From Ursus arctos (lineage: Eukaryota; Chordata; Mammalia; Carnivora; Ursidae), in the NCBI RefSeq assembly GCF_023065955.2, contig NW_026622930.1, positions 21,925,449-21,989,448 on the forward strand: a stretch of DNA of 64,000 nucleotides, given 5' to 3'. The notes under the pieces are model-generated. The model made no database searches and was not told the DNA's origin. It was given only the letters and a program-made list of their open reading frames with translations. How positions within the stretch are numbered: position 1 is the first letter of the stretch; each line of letters starts with the position of its first letter. A program made the position numbers and the translations under genes. This document shows, in pieces, positions 22,701 through 35,559 of the stretch.

Positions 22701-22719
22701 CAGGCAGGTTTGTTCTTAT

Positions 22720-24750
22720 GCAATGAACATGTTCTGCAAGACCCTTCACCTGCAACAGGGCAGGTAAAATAGAAATTGCACTACAGAGAACGTAGCTATA
22801 GAACAGCATAGAATGAAGCTATGTAGAACACTTAGGAAGACTTTTCTCCACCACTTTCCCACCCACAGAATAGACAAGAAAATACCTTTTGATGAGTAGC
22901 CCCAGTAAAACGACATGAAATGATCTTGGACTCTATCAGCAATATAAGCATTTGAATATTAGCTCTGGTGTGGTGATCACGGGGCGGGGATTAGATTTGC
23001 GTGGAAAACTGCTTCCATAGCAGTGGATTCAATCTGTATTTTGAGTCACACAAGAGGCCAACAAATGTCAGTCCTTGCTGAACTTTGCTGTGTCCCTGAT
23101 TCGGACTGAAAAAGAGAAGTGGGTCAAGTGAAACGTAGCTTCTTCTAGTATCATATGATGCTGAGATGAGACAACAGATCAAAGAGCTGGAACCCTGGCA
23201 TCCAGAGAAGAACCGAGGGCATGACATGAGTTCTTCTGGCCTATATGGTTTCATGGAACACGAACAAAGGGCCGAGTGCTGGAATCAGATTCTGTTGGAT
23301 GGTGACACATGTCGGCTCACGGTCTTCCTTTCCTGGCTCCCTGTGCCCTTCAACACATCATGAATTCCCATGCGGTTTGGCCCTACTCCTTTTTCTGTAC
23401 CACACCACCACTGACTTCTCTATTTCATACCTATTCTTCACAAAACATATTTTTTTTGGTTACAGGCTGGACATTTGAATTCAATTAACCAACCTATGGC
23501 ATAGAGTGTGGCTAGTGATCAGGAATTAAATAAATAAATGGGTAGGCAGAAAACCCGAACATCAGGAACCAAGAGAAATAAGTTTTTAGCATCTAACAAG
23601 ACAAAACTATACTACTTCCTAAAGCAATGGGGGTCACTGTGCAGAACAGAAGCAGATCTCTATTCAGTTTCAAGAGTTTCGTCAATTATTCTTTTAAAAA
23701 GAAGTTTACCTTCTGAACCAGAAGTTTCAATGTGCCTGAATTAAAAGAGAGAGATGCATCTTATGCAAAAGTCGAGGTATTGTCAGAGATTGTCTGAAAT
23801 ATTCCCCGGAGGGTTTTTTGAGAGGGGAGATGATACAGACGCAGTACGAGTTACTAGACTTCCACATTTTGGGGCATTGAAATGACCCCCTAGTCACACA
23901 CGATCCTGAAATGAAGTCCAGGGACTCTAATGATAGCTTTCTGAAGTAGAAAAGATGAATGATGTACACTAGAAACACTTGTATCAGCAACATTTAAACA
24001 AAGAGTTTTCTGTTGATCAGGATATTAATTTGATGGAACTCTCTATCTCTTGAGCATTCCAAATTGAGATTGTATTGGACCCAGCTCAATACACATGGAA
24101 GAGGTTTTGTGATTATTAAATAATGAATCCAGAGAGATTTAAATATGGTAGATAAACTAAGAGGCATAGAGGTTGACTATCTCTAAATGAATAGCTAGGA
24201 AACAACAAAGAAGTAATTACCCCTCAAAAAGTGTTATGAATTGTTTGGTTTTCCCCAAAGTCCAGAAGTATATGTGAAGCCCTCAGCATGTATTTTTTCT
24301 AGAAGAGAGCAGAAGTATGGAATTGTGGACTCCCTCATGAAGATGTTATAAAGAGAGAGAACATGTAGATTATGGAGGCCCAAGGAGTGTACGGTGTCCA
24401 CAGTGTCGCCTCACTGAGAAATGAGTTGAGAAATAGATACTGTGGTCTACTCTAGATCAATAGCTCAGGATAGACAGAGATAGGGTGATGGGTGAGTATA
24501 GTCAGGAAGCTAGTGAGATAGTCCAAAGAAGGGCTCTGAAGCCATAGGGGGAGACTTTCTAGTCATCTGCTGCCATGGTGGAGGATGTGGCTAGAGATTT
24601 TGTGATTTAGGGGAAAAAAAAAAGTGCCCCAAAGTCCAAAGAGAAGAGAATCTGATAGTTTCAAAGACCCAGAGACAATCTAAAGTCTCTACACAGAAGG
24701 AAGGGCAAAAGGGTGAATTTAAAGCAACCACAGTAACAAATCAATAACAA
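22720..24750. other. Unique intronic sequence
   Basis: Nothing recognised beyond short low-complexity runs. Frames of 60-88 codons near 22991-23993 overlap each other and carry no family signature. Confidence 0.5.
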
Positions 24751-24754
24751 CCAC

Positions 24755-24985
24755 ACACAATTTATTAAGTATGTGCTTTGTGCCAAGCAATGTACCATGT
24801 TAGCATCCTACTGCATTTAATCCTCCTAAACACCTTGTGAAGCCCATTTTACCATTGCTATTTTGCAGACGAGGAAACAGGTTCTGGGAGACTCGAGAAT
24901 GGAGATAATGAATAGGAAAACCACAGTTCTGACCCAATTCTGTCTGATTCCAAAGTCATTCTCTTGACTATTAAGCTGTGGTCAG
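24755..24985 (-). repeat. MIR, minus orientation
   Basis: ATTTATTAAGTATGTGCTTTG, AATGTACCATGTTAGC, TTTAATCCTCCTAAACACC, CAGACGAGGAAACAGG, then CTGATTCCAAAGTCATTCTC run in reverse-complement MIR order. Confidence 0.75.
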
Positions 24986-24999
24986 AGACAGGATAGGAA

Positions 25000-27130
25000 G
25001 GTCAAGAAAAGCATAAAAGGGGCATTAAACTCTCAGGAAATCTACAATAATGACATGGATCTTATGAGGCTCAAGCATGATATAATATCACTAAATAAAA
25101 ATGTATATGCAATTACATTCTTATTGTGAACTAGACAACCTGAGAATGTGTATCAACATTATACAGACCCAAGAGTCTATGATGTTTATATTTTGGGTCT
25201 CTTCCCGCACTTTTTAAAAAGAGATGGTCTATAGATGACGACGTAAAATGATTCTCTGTTATTTAATGTAATATAAAATGCAGTTGAAATGTTTTGGGGG
25301 TATATGTAGTTTATTCCCTAACATTTTCCAGCAGGGTAGTGGAGCCAGAAGCCAACGGCATGCTCCACACCACCAGTCTTAATATTAATTCGGTCAACCC
25401 TCTCTGACACATTGGCTGGGTACAGAACGCTCACTCATTAAAAGGGTGTATGTGCCAAATTGCAGTGCACCAGGCAGTAGAAAGGAGGCTTACAGAGAAG
25501 TTAACAGAGTGCATAGTGAAAAACTTGGATCTGGAATAGGCTAGTCTTTGAGGGAAGTTCTCATTTTCTTTTTGAAACTTCAGGTAGTCATAGTGAATTG
25601 TTAAGCCGCAAGTTCCCTTGGAGGTGAGATGTGATTCTGAATGCCATCAACCTCGGTATGAAATCCTTTAAAGGTTTTTCTATACTGTCAAGAGAAAAAC
25701 GCTTTCAAATAATTTAGATATTCCAATTTTTTTTCCAGAATGAATAGACTCTCCATTATGAACATTCTGATTTCACTAGCTTTGGACAAAAGCCATTCTG
25801 CTGGGTCAAAAACATTGAATTTTTTTACTGTTTGCAAATAAACATCCTTTAAAACAGAAATAGATCAAGGAACTCATGTCTATCCATCAATCTCTTCATC
25901 TGACTAAAAAGTAACTTTTGCCTTGCGATACACTCTTTAACTCCATCTTCTACATTATTTTAGGTGTACATGCCAGGTATTGATTCCAGAAAAAAATCTT
26001 CCTCCTTCTTCCCGATACTTTGTTCTGTTTTTTGCACTACTATTTCAAGGGCTATTTTCAATCTCCCATAAAATCTGCTCCCCAACACAGACCTGGATTT
26101 CAACCTTAGGTAAATATCTCCTTATCCCAGGGGTCCTGTTTGCATTATGATTTGGAAAAAATCTAAGAAAAACGATCTGTATCCGTAGATATGGTAAACA
26201 AAACTCAAGTTCAAATCAGGAACAGTAACTGTTCTGCAGTACATGTGTTTTTACTATTGCATATTTTTAAGGAGGGGCCAAAATAGTCTACGTCTTTCAT
26301 CTGGTCAAATCTCATAGGAGGCTAACAAAAATTAGATGAAGATAAAGGACTAGCCCAGACAACATGCTATTTATTGTAGCCTATGCTGTAGGAGTCCACA
26401 CACCTCTTTTCTAAAGATTATTCTCTTGTCTTGTGCCTACATTGCTTTCCCACAAGAACAGCCTTGGGGGTGGAGGGATGGGGAGGAAACGAGAGGGGGA
26501 AGGAGCTGGAAAGCGAGAGAACACAATGTAATTGTCTGACTATCAGCTCCACTATCATAATTACTTTCAAACTCTGACATGAGTTGAATCAGATGAACAA
26601 CCAAATCAATTTTTGCAGTTGGCGATCAGTGCATTCTTAGCTTATAGATTAAAATGTCACTACTGGAGTACAAAGTAATGCTACTTCTGGGCTCCCCAGT
26701 CCTTGGGGGGGAAGAACAGAGGAGCCCCCTTCTTCACACCCTTATGCTTTCCTTGCCCTGTCTCTCTTAGCCTCTGACCACATTCTTTGTTTTCTCAGTG
26801 TGATCCTAGCATCTGTGTCAGTGCTGAGGGTCCTTTAACATAGCACAATTGTATCCATAGAGCTTAGCTCTCTTCATCAGAGAAGTACAGGAACCATGGG
26901 GCAATCTAGAATAGCACACATTGACAACTTATTCCAGTATATGATTTCTAGGAGGTGAAGAAAAAACCTTGCTCAGAGAGAACCGGAAGGGTGGGAAGAA
27001 GAAATCCTGACATTGGAGAGGTTACCGCTCTGATTTCTCAGTGTGACTATCACATGATCATTAGGCTTGGTGATCTTATTTGAGTGAAAGAAGCATGGTT
27101 CACAAACCAAAAGGGTACATTAGGAACTTT
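25000..27130. other. Unique intronic sequence
   Basis: No gene or confident repeat seen. A G-rich patch at 26465-26515 (GGGGGTGGAGGGATGGGGAG) is followed by non-repetitive AT-rich sequence. Confidence 0.5.
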
Positions 27131-27139
27131 ACAGACTCA

Positions 27140-27425
27140 ATTTGCTAATCATTTATTGAGTGCCTAGTCTGTGACAGATACTCTGTGCAGTACTGTAGGT
27201 AACAAAGAATAATCCCTATGGTCAAGGATTTCACAGTCTGGGAGGGAGGGAGATTTGTGGAATGTAATTACAATATCACTGCTAAATGCTATTAAAGCAG
27301 AATAAATAAATCACCATAGGAACAAAGGAGAGGAGTGATTAACTCAGTGAAAGCTCTAGTGAAAATGTGGCATTTTTAGTTGGTCCTTGAAGGATGATGT
27401 CAGCCCTTGCCTGCCACAGTCCTGC
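27140..27425 (-). repeat. L2 3' region
   Basis: CATTTATTGAGTGCCTAGTC, ATGGTCAAGGATTTCACAGTC with GGGAGGGAGGGAGA, and TTAGTTGGTCCTTGAAGGATG are antisense L2 landmarks. Confidence 0.65.
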
Positions 27426-27448
27426 TCTATCTGCTGTAATATTTTGCT

Positions 27449-27600
27449 ATTCATTCATTCATTCATTCATGCATTCATTCATTCATTCATTCACCCACAT
27501 TCATTTCATCACTCATTGATTCACTCCTTAATCATTTATGAAGCACTTGCTTTTTGCTAGGCTCTGTGCTAGCACCTGAGGTTACAACAATGACTTAGCA
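27449..27600 (-). repeat. (ATTC)n array running into L2 3' end
   Basis: ATTCATTC repeated to 27492 with one GCATTC variant, degenerate to about 27540, then GAAGCACTTGCTTTTTGCTAGG and CTCTGTGCTAGCACCTGAGG (antisense L2 3' end). Such arrays commonly grow from the L2 tail. Confidence 0.75.
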
Positions 27601-28601
27601 CCACCAGTTATGGAGCAAGTGATGGGCATGTATTGTTTACTGTCTACTGGCTAGCAATGAGAATCTGGAAATAATCTAATCTGTGGCTGCCCCTTATACA
27701 GAATCGATGTGCCTAGAATCAGAACCTCCAAACTTAGCCTTTCCACTGAGGTTTTACCACTTTACAGAGTTGGCCAGGATGTCCACTTATTCTCTTGTTG
27801 CCCAACTGCCCCTTCTTCTTCATCCCATCCCCCACACCTCCGTCTCCTGGATTTCTGACCTGGGATGGTACATGAACATCTGAAACTCTGCTCTGAAGTC
27901 CAGTTGACATGTGCACATGGTCTTCTTATTCAGTTCCTAGTGGGTTTTGCTTCTGGCTTATCTCACTCAGATTCCAGTGCTCTGGTCCAAACGCTTGTCT
28001 AGCTTTTTGTCTCATCCATAGTAGCCTTATTCTCTGAGAAGAACTTTGAATTTAGTCTTACCTGTCTTACATTGAATAGCTTTCCCTATGAATGATCCAA
28101 TCTTCATCTGGCACTAAGAATCATCCCCAAATCCACACCCCACTAGCCTAACTTGAAATTGGATGACCAAGGATAATTATGATCAATTATGAATGATTCT
28201 GGGTTTGTTATGTTTGTGAAGGTTGTCCAGGATGCCTAGAGTTGTCCTAGAGTCAGGATCTCTCCTTCCATCAGTTAGAACATTCAACTCTAGTAAGAGT
28301 ACCTACACATAAATATCAATTTCATTGCTTTATGTATTAAATACCCTCAAGTGATATCTGATACAAAACAGTACTGTGCACGATCTTATACAAAAGCCAT
28401 TTAAATGTAAATCTGCATTGGTGGTGACATGAACAGATCACAGAATTATACACCATACTATCACCCAAGATCAATCTTGTCTTGTTCTTGATACTATATT
28501 GCTCCTTTACTAGTAACTCCAGGAGTAGAGAAATCAGGAATCTAAGTCATCACTCTGCTCAACAATTTTAATAGTGGGAAAAACAAGCTAACTCATTATT
28601 T

Positions 28602-28637
28602 ATACACACACAGACACAAACACACACACACACACAG
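28602..28637. repeat. (CA)n microsatellite
   Basis: TACACACACAGACACAAACACACACACACACAC-type run. Confidence 0.9.
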
Positions 28638-28639
28638 AT

Positions 28640-29630
28640 TACATACTGAATTCACTTCCCGCCCCCCACCCCAATTATCATGAGTCACAAATCAACCTGC
28701 CTACGCCATCACCAAATACTTCCCTCCCATATTTCCCTCACTTATCACCATAACAAATTCAAAGAGCAAAGACTATTAAAAAAAAAAAAAAACACCAGTC
28801 ACCTCTAGTTAGCACTGCTTGAAATACAACTGATTAACAGTATAACACGTGGTATATCGAAACTACATATGCACTCGTACTTACATAGAAATAATAATAA
28901 TTTGGGCATATTTTTCTACCTGATCTCCCAGCAAACTGTATGTGAAGGCAAGTGCATGAGGAGATGAATATGCTTTTATCACAGTCTGGTAATACAAAGG
29001 GAATTCAATGGTCTGACTGGGTTTCTGATAATAATCGAATGTCTAAGGTGCTAAAGCTAGTTTCAATCATTTTTTCACCTCGCTTTATCTAGATGTCTTC
29101 TCAGATTCATGGAGAAATCTCAGTACATGAAAGCACAAAGATGTGAAGTACTTATTGCATAGAGGTGAGAAAGAGGAAAGTGATTTGCTTTGGGGTAAGC
29201 AAGATAGTCAGTCTGGCAGAGCCCTGAATGATATCACCATTGACTTGCTCTCTATTTCCAAGTTTTCAAGAGCCGTTTCATGTAGAGGAAATCCTTAGCA
29301 AATACAGCATAAGCACTCAATGTTATAAACATCAGCCTATGGGATTACAGACACTGAACAAACTCAAAAGTCCCTATTGGGAAAGGTCAGAAGAAAGGAC
29401 ACATAAACCACCAAACTAGCCCCTCTGGTTAACATCCTGTACGATTTCCATCACAAATCACATAAAGGACTCCAGGGTTTCTCTTTTCCAAATCTTCTCT
29501 AGAACGTAGTCCTGCCAATGAAGGATTGGTCTATCACGGTCCTTTTATGTCATACCCAATTGCTTCCAGCTAAGAGTTAGGCATATATGGAGTTTTCATT
29601 GTTTTATTTTTCTATGCTATGCATTTATGC
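28640..29630. other. Unique intronic sequence
   Basis: Nothing recognised except an A run at 28778-28792. Confidence 0.5.
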
Positions 29631-29635
29631 ATTCA

Positions 29636-29690
29636 TCCTTTCGACAAATATTTATTGAGCAAGAACTATGTGTTAGGACTGGTCAGCAGA
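29636..29690 (-). repeat. L2 3'-end fragment
   Basis: ATCCTTTCGACAAATATTTATTGAGC and AACTATGTGTTAGGACTGG (antisense L2 3' end), directly beside a MIR. Confidence 0.6.
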
Positions 29691-29692
29691 AA

Positions 29693-29811
29693 TACAGTGG
29701 CTAAGAGCACAGATTCTGCATCCAGTCTGCCTGGGTTCAAATGCCAACTTCATCAACTGTGTAACTGTTATGGGAATTAAATGAGTTAATATGTATAAAA
29801 TGCCTAGAACA
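29693..29811 (+). repeat. MIR, 5' part (split by a Can-SINE)
   Basis: ACAGTGGCTAAGAGCACAGATTC, CCAGTCTGCCTGGGTTCAAATG, CAACTGTGTAACTG, GGGAATTAAATGAGTTAATATG are MIR landmarks in order. Confidence 0.85.
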
Positions 29812-30001
29812 GGGGCACCTGGGTGGCTCAGTAGGTTGAGTGCCTGACTCCTGGTTTTGGCTCAGGTCGTGGTCTTGGGGTCATGGGATCAAGCCCTGCA
29901 TCGGGCTCTGTGCTAGGTGGGGAGTCTGCTTGAGATTCTCTCTCTCTCTCTCCCTCTGCCTCTCCCCACTCTCTCTCTAAAATCAATAAACGAATCTTTA
30001 A
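29812..30001 (+). mobile_element. Can-SINE (SINEC), full length
   Basis: Starts GGGGCACCTGGGTGGCTCAG, carries CT repeats (TCTCTCTCTCTCTCCC) and ends AATAAACGAATCTTTAAAA. Flanked by AAAATGCCTAGAACA (29797-29811) and AAAATGCTTAGAATA (30002-30016). It split a MIR at nearly the same internal point as the SINE at 5234. Confidence 0.94.
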
Positions 30002-30060
30002 AAAATGCTTAGAATAGTGTGAGGCACATGGTACGCATCACAACTGATGCTGGCTGATTT
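30002..30060 (+). repeat. MIR, 3' part (after the Can-SINE)
   Basis: AGTGTGAGGCACATGGTACGC corresponds to cagtgcctggcacatagtaagcgc of MIR; completes the copy that starts at 29693. Confidence 0.7.
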
Positions 30061-30144
30061 AATGATGATGGTGTTGATGATGTTACTTACAAGGAGGAAA
30101 CCAACACTAATCAAACAATTATAGCAATATACCACTGCCAATTA

Positions 30145-30555
30145 CCCCTCCTGCAGTGCTGTGAAAGAGAAGTATGTGGTGTTATGAGACAGTCTAAGCA
30201 GGAAATTAGATCCACTCAGGGAACTTGGGGAAGTATTTCTTGAGTAAAAAGGAACTGACACCTGAAGGATAAGAGGAAATAAATAGGCAAGAGTGGCAGG
30301 GAGGAGAGAGGACTCCATATAGAATAAACAGAATGTGCAAAGGCCCTTTGTCAGGAGGCAGCAACATGGTCTCTTAGCCAAACTCAAGGAAGTCAATATG
30401 GCCTAAGGACAGAGAGTGGGGCTGGAAGAAGGCAGGCTGGCTTGGTGAGGAAAGAGACTAAGGAGCCCAGAGACAGATGATCCCAGATCTTATGGGCTGT
30501 ATTAAAGACTTAGTCTTCTCTAAGAGCAATGATAAGCCATTGAAGTGACTTTTAC
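30145..30555 (-). repeat. L2 internal region
   Basis: AACTGACACCTGAAGGATAAG, GAATGTGCAAAGGCCCTTTG, CTTATGGGCTGTATTAAAGAC and ATGATAAGCCATTGAAGTG are antisense L2 phrases (tttgagcagagacctgaatg, gcaaaggccctgaggc, gggccttgtaggcc, gggaagccattgga). Confidence 0.8.
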
Positions 30556-30559
30556 ATAT

Positions 30560-32240
30560 GAGAACAAGAATTCATATTGAGGTTCTGGTTCAATGCTCAT
30601 CAAAACACCAAGTAAGATGTATGATAAATGCCAGGGAGATGCAAGGGCCTCTATCATCTGCCATTTCCTATGCTCTTCAGCTACAGTTTCCATTACTCCT
30701 CAGCTTGCAAGCCACCTCCAGCACAGTCACACCATATACAATTCCCAATGCGTCTGGTAGGTTCACCACTGCACTCTGTGCACATGGCTTCCGCTGCCAA
30801 CAACGCCCCCCTTCCTCTCATCTGCCTGGTAACTCCCACTGGTACTTTATGGCACAGCTTCAACATCATCAAATACCATGGTACTGGCTACAGTGGGCAC
30901 TCAAGATGTGGGTGCTGTCATCATGAATGAATCTGTGCTCATTTTAATAGGAGGGTCCTACCCAGAATAGGCTAAGAAGGTCTTTGTGAAGCCATACGTT
31001 CGATGTGACCAGTAAGGAAGCCCGGAAGAAGCTTCTACCATCTTAAGTTCCTCATTTCAAAAAAGCTTGTAACTGTAGTCTATTTTAAAACATCAGTCAC
31101 GTGGTAGTCCTGGTTATGACTGTTGGTTCTTTGATGCTCTAAGGCGCTTCTGTTTTCTAATTTGACCCAATCCCACAGAATTTACAAAATGGACAAGGCC
31201 CTCTGCCCAATGGTCACGTGTACTAGACTAGATTCGGTTACTTTTTATATGAGAAAATGTGGCCTTTGCTGCCATCTGAGCTCAGGAATAGGCTTTTCAA
31301 AAAGATAAGTGTCTTGCAGGGGTGTCAGATAACTCATTGATAAATAAGATGCAGACGACCTTTGTCACGCTTCATTAGTCATGTCACATGAAGTCATATT
31401 ACTCTAGTCACTAGATAATGTGGCAGCCACTACTCCCAGAGGAAAAGCCCATTCCCGGAGACACAGAAGCAACTCACACCAAGTAGTTGCATTGGAGTGG
31501 ATACGTATGGGTCCTGTTATCCTGACAAAACAATTAGACAAGCACACAGAGAGACTGTACTAGGATATTTGGTGCAGGATTTTTTTCCCCAATAGTAATA
31601 ATAACAATAATAACAACAGAACATCAGAAATAGCCCAAGTATCCAACAATAGCAGTTTGATGAAATAAGAACAAATGATGAATAAAAATGTGCCTGGATA
31701 TGGGTGTACAAATATATATCTATATGTTCAAAAAGTGGTTTATTCTAGGTACACTATTATGAAACCTCCCCGCCCCCCAAATATTGTATTGGGAACATCT
31801 TTACATGCCCATATATGGATGTGCAGTTATTACTGAAATCAAACAATAAGTCCACTTAAACACTAATGTTTTCAAATATTTGAAGTTTTTAAAACTTTTT
31901 AAAATAAAAATGGAGAATGTAAAAAGTAGGAGAAACTTTCTTCTTACTTCCTAACTGGTCATGTTGACTGCGTGCTTTCATATTGCCAGAGGCAGTGAGA
32001 GCTAGGTTGGAGTGACTCTGCACAGGGCTCCCAGTATTTTATAAGCAGGGTTTCATTCATATGGGCAAATACGGAATTACTTGGCACTGTGGTATTTTCT
32101 AAAGATGCAATAACGGATGAGATTTAATTTGGTGGGGGAAGTGCAAATAAATGAGCGCTCTATTATAACAGAGCATGATGAAGACATTGCTAGGCATACT
32201 TTCATCGTATCTCTCCCCATACAGTATCACAGAAGCCACC
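30560..32240. other. Unique intronic sequence
   Basis: Frames of 122 and 100 codons at 30558-30930 overlap on the same strand in different phases and match no family I know. The rest is A+T-rich and unrecognised. Confidence 0.45.
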
Positions 32241-32249
32241 GCACCACAA

Positions 32250-32330
32250 AGGGTTACTGCAAGAGTAAATGAACCAAATAAATGTAAAGTACCTACTCCG
32301 GCACTTGGACTATAGTAAATGTTTAATAAC
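32250..32330 (+). repeat. MIR 3' fragment
   Basis: GAGTAAATGAACCAAATAAATG, AAAGTACCTACTCCGGCACTTGG, TATAGTAAATGTTTAATAAC follow the MIR 3' end. Confidence 0.55.
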
Positions 32331-32714
32331 AAGTAGAAAGAAAAAAGCAAACAAGCTGTTCTGTTGAAAGGGAATTGGGAGTATGTCCAAAGGCACAGAG
32401 AACTAAATTTTGGTATCAAAGTAGAGCTTGCAAGATCTGAACAGACAACAAGTGAAATGTTTAGGGTGATTTTTGTCTTCTATTTATTATGCCCACCCAT
32501 AGTTCTTTCCTCTTGCTTCCTACTGTATAAATCAGCAACACTATCTAATAGGCTGGAGCTGAACTTTCTACCCAGCTAGAAATAGTCTGGTATTTTACTC
32601 AAGTCTGCCTAAATATGAGCAGGTTAAAGCATGGACATTTCATTCAACCTGAAAAATAGTAAAATGGAAATGCTAACTTGAATTAGACAAAATTGGTTTT
32701 AACTGACTTACAGT

Positions 32715-32766
32715 TGTGTGGCGTGTGTGCGTGCTTGCGTGTGTGTGTGTGTGTGTGTGTGTGTGC
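32715..32766. repeat. (GT)n microsatellite
   Basis: GTGTGGCGTGTGTGCGTGCTTG then at least 13 GT units. Confidence 0.95.
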
Positions 32767-33579
32767 AGGCACGTGCATGTTGGAAGAAGATATAGAAGGA
32801 GGGAAGGTAAGATGAATTTACAACATAGGCAATAAAAAAAATCAGAATATTAGTATCATGGTAGGAAACAAAATAGTAAAAGGCATTCCAAAATTGTCAA
32901 GGAAGACAGTTTTCCAGACATGAAAGGAATTAGCAGATAAACTAGGATCACTGTTGCCTTAAGAACAGGTTTTTTTATATAGATGGATCTTCTAATTCTA
33001 TAATTTTGGCCCAGATAAAGTCACACAGCTAATTGTTCTCTTCCAGAGCAGACTGCCATTCAGACTTCTCTGCATAACAGTAACAGAAAAGTACATAAGG
33101 AAATGCTCTCTCCTGGCAGTTCCCTTGCTTAAAGCTCAGAAGAAGAGGAAGGAATGGGTCTGGAAGAAAAGAAAGAAGCATCATTTACTGGGTGACTCTG
33201 AATGTAGCTGTGGTGGGTTTCCTCTGGGTACTGCAGTACCGAACGCAGGCATCAGGCAAGATAGACAAAAGCTGCTCCTTCATTCTCTCTTAGTTCTCTG
33301 CTCCTTATCAGCTGTACTAATATTTAGCATGTAATTATTGCTCTCGGTGATTAAACATTCTCCCCCTTTCACATTGCCGATTTTCTTTTTGAAGGCTGAG
33401 TCGCACTCCAGGGAAAATCTTTTTCTCAGTGGATTCCACTTGTCTTCCCTCAGCTTTACTAGGATGAAAACGAAGATTATAAACATGGCTGCCATTGGTG
33501 CTGAAGAAATAAGGTCGAAAACGAGGGCAGATGTTTCATGTTCAAGTGTTTTGAGGACTAAGGATAAAATTCCTTGCAA

Positions 33580-33597
33580 AAAAAAAAAAAAAAAGGT
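33580..33597 (+). repeat. Poly-A tract
   Basis: Seventeen or so A after TCCTTGC. No AATAAA lies just upstream (GGATAAAATTCC is the nearest) and no duplication was found, so a retrocopy is not claimed. Confidence 0.8.
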
Positions 33598-33729
33598 AAC
33601 CTAATAACTTCTTTCCAGAAGTCAAAAACTTATGTATCACTGGACAAGGAAAACCATTATTTAATAATACGGCATTTACAAAAGAGTGTTTACTTTAGAA
33701 ATGACTTCCTGTGCCTCTGCTACATGTAG

Positions 33730-33850
33730 CTCAATATTATTTCATTTTCAAAATCGATAAAGAAGAATAAAGGTTAGGTAAGTTGTTCAGGGCCAGTGAA
33801 GGATTCAAATTCACTTTCTCCTACGTTCCATCTTCTCTCCAAACTCACTG
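33730..33850 (-). repeat. MIR fragment
   Basis: TTTTCAAAATCGATAAAGAAG, AGGTTAGGTAAGTTGTTCAGG, AGTGAAGGATTCAAATTC match reverse-complement MIR. Confidence 0.5.
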
Positions 33851-34034
33851 CCATGCATGGCAGGATGTTTTTATGAAACCTGGGGGCTTAACCCTGTTGT
33901 TTTTTAGAACAATTGAGGAAAGAAAAAAGAGAAAGACAGCACATGACCATTTAACCTCTCTATCCCTGTGCGTCTGTCTGTAACGTAATGACGCCAAGAT
34001 GAGAGATGGCCACTCCTGCTCATTGGGTCTGTCT

Positions 34035-34195
34035 TCGTGTCAGGTGCTGCACTAAATAAGAAACATGGGTTCCCACATTGAAGCCTCACAACAATCCTCC
34101 TTTTGCAAATGAAGAAATGGAGACTCAGGGAAGCCAAATAAAGTAATAAAGATAATCAAGCTAATAAGTGATGCATAGATGAACTCAGTTACAGG
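34035..34195 (-). repeat. MIR fragment
   Basis: TGTCAGGTGCTGCACTAAATAAG, GAAGCCTCACAACAATCCTC, TTTGCAAATGAAGAAATGGAG with ACTCAGGGAAG, CTAATAAGTGATG are reverse-complement MIR landmarks. Confidence 0.7.
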
Positions 34196-34199
34196 GCAC

Positions 34200-35355
34200 T
34201 GGGGCATGAGCACTGAGCTCATTGGAAATGTTGCCTTTTCTTTAGAAAAGAAAATAATTAAGTTGGGAACAATGGGAGGCCAGGAGAAATCTGAAAGCTG
34301 TGGGCTGTACCCATGGGCAAGCCATTTTAAATCACTTTTACATCTCAACGGTCTTCTTTCCTCAGGACAACATCTGGTTTGGCACACTTTCCTCTTTCTA
34401 ACTACTCATATGCAAGTGCAGCATTTCACAAATCAGATTAAGTCCAACTAGAATTCAATCAGTGATAGGAAAGAGTTAATGCTCTAATTTTCTTGCAAGG
34501 AATAAATTGCTAGAAACTGGTTGATTTCACAGTGCTAGCAATTTTTCCAAAATGTAGTCTCTTGAAGTCACCAGGCTAATTCCTCTAGAGCATGGTAGAA
34601 GGGAGAATTATAACGTGCTGACTTACAGAACTCCATAAAGTCTTCCACATAACCATGTTTCCAATATGAAATCAGTAGTCCCCCTGACACCTTATACAAA
34701 TTAATTCAGGATGCAAACTATTGACACAGTGAATTTATATAGTCACACAAGAGTGACTGCTACAAACATATGGCTCATGTCAAATGCAGGACTGGGGTCA
34801 GGAATAAGCTGGAGTTTCTGCCAAGTTTATGGCTTCAAAGAGACTCTTAAGGCACAAGAAGAGTCTTACAAAGGGCCTTCTTCCTTTTAAGCTCTGGTTT
34901 TCAGTCACAAGAAGAGTTAAAGATTTTCTTTTTGTATATGAGTTGATTCAGTCACTAAAATAGTACATATCATCAAAATATAAATGATTTGATAGAAGAC
35001 TGGATAGTATTGCTCATTTGGGAAGAATTCTAGCAAATGCAGTTCTATAGAAGTTTTGAGAATTAAGAATTAAATAAAATTTGTCACACTGTTGCTCAAA
35101 TTTCCATGGTACAACAAGAAAGGTATTTGGAAGACAAGAGAACACATTGTTCTTATCTAGTGGCCAAAAAACCCGTGTCACATCTGAGGGAAGAACATTC
35201 TTTCCATCCAGCTATGATGAAGGGCAACTGTGCTGTACTAAGCATTAGGTTTACTGCCTCTTTGTCAGATATCGTAACATGGAAAGCCACTGAAGGAAGG
35301 TCCATCCGGTGGCAAAATGCTTCCTAGCTAGTTACTCGTGATTCAAAAGCTGGGT
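34200..35355. other. Unique intronic sequence
   Basis: No gene or confident repeat recognised. Confidence 0.5.
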
Positions 35356-35358
35356 TCA

Positions 35359-35386
35359 ATAACAACAAAACAACAACAACAACAAC
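35359..35386. repeat. (AAC)n microsatellite
   Basis: AACAACAAAACAACAACAAC and on; trinucleotide array. Confidence 0.85.
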
Positions 35387-35559
35387 AGAAGGAGAAGAGA
35401 AATATTAAAAATTTTAAAATGTATTAAATATGTCTCCTTTTTTAGTATTCTCTCACTATTCCATTAAATCACCAGAGTATTCTCTTCCTCTGACTCTCTC
35501 CTTCTTCTTCTCCCTCTCTCTTTCAGCCATCTCAATCCCTTCCTCATTCATCCCCTCAG

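Noticed and set aside
27449..27492. Regular ATTC array considered as a CRISPR-like or satellite structure
   Set aside because: A simple tetranucleotide array next to an L2 tail in a mammalian genome; no spacers.
30558..30930. 122- and 100-codon overlapping plus frames
   Set aside because: Two phases open at once over the same bases point to composition rather than coding; no recognisable product.
33280..33604. Poly-A tract after a plus frame and opposite a 99-codon minus frame, considered as retrocopy
   Set aside because: No properly placed AATAAA, no duplication and no recognisable parent.
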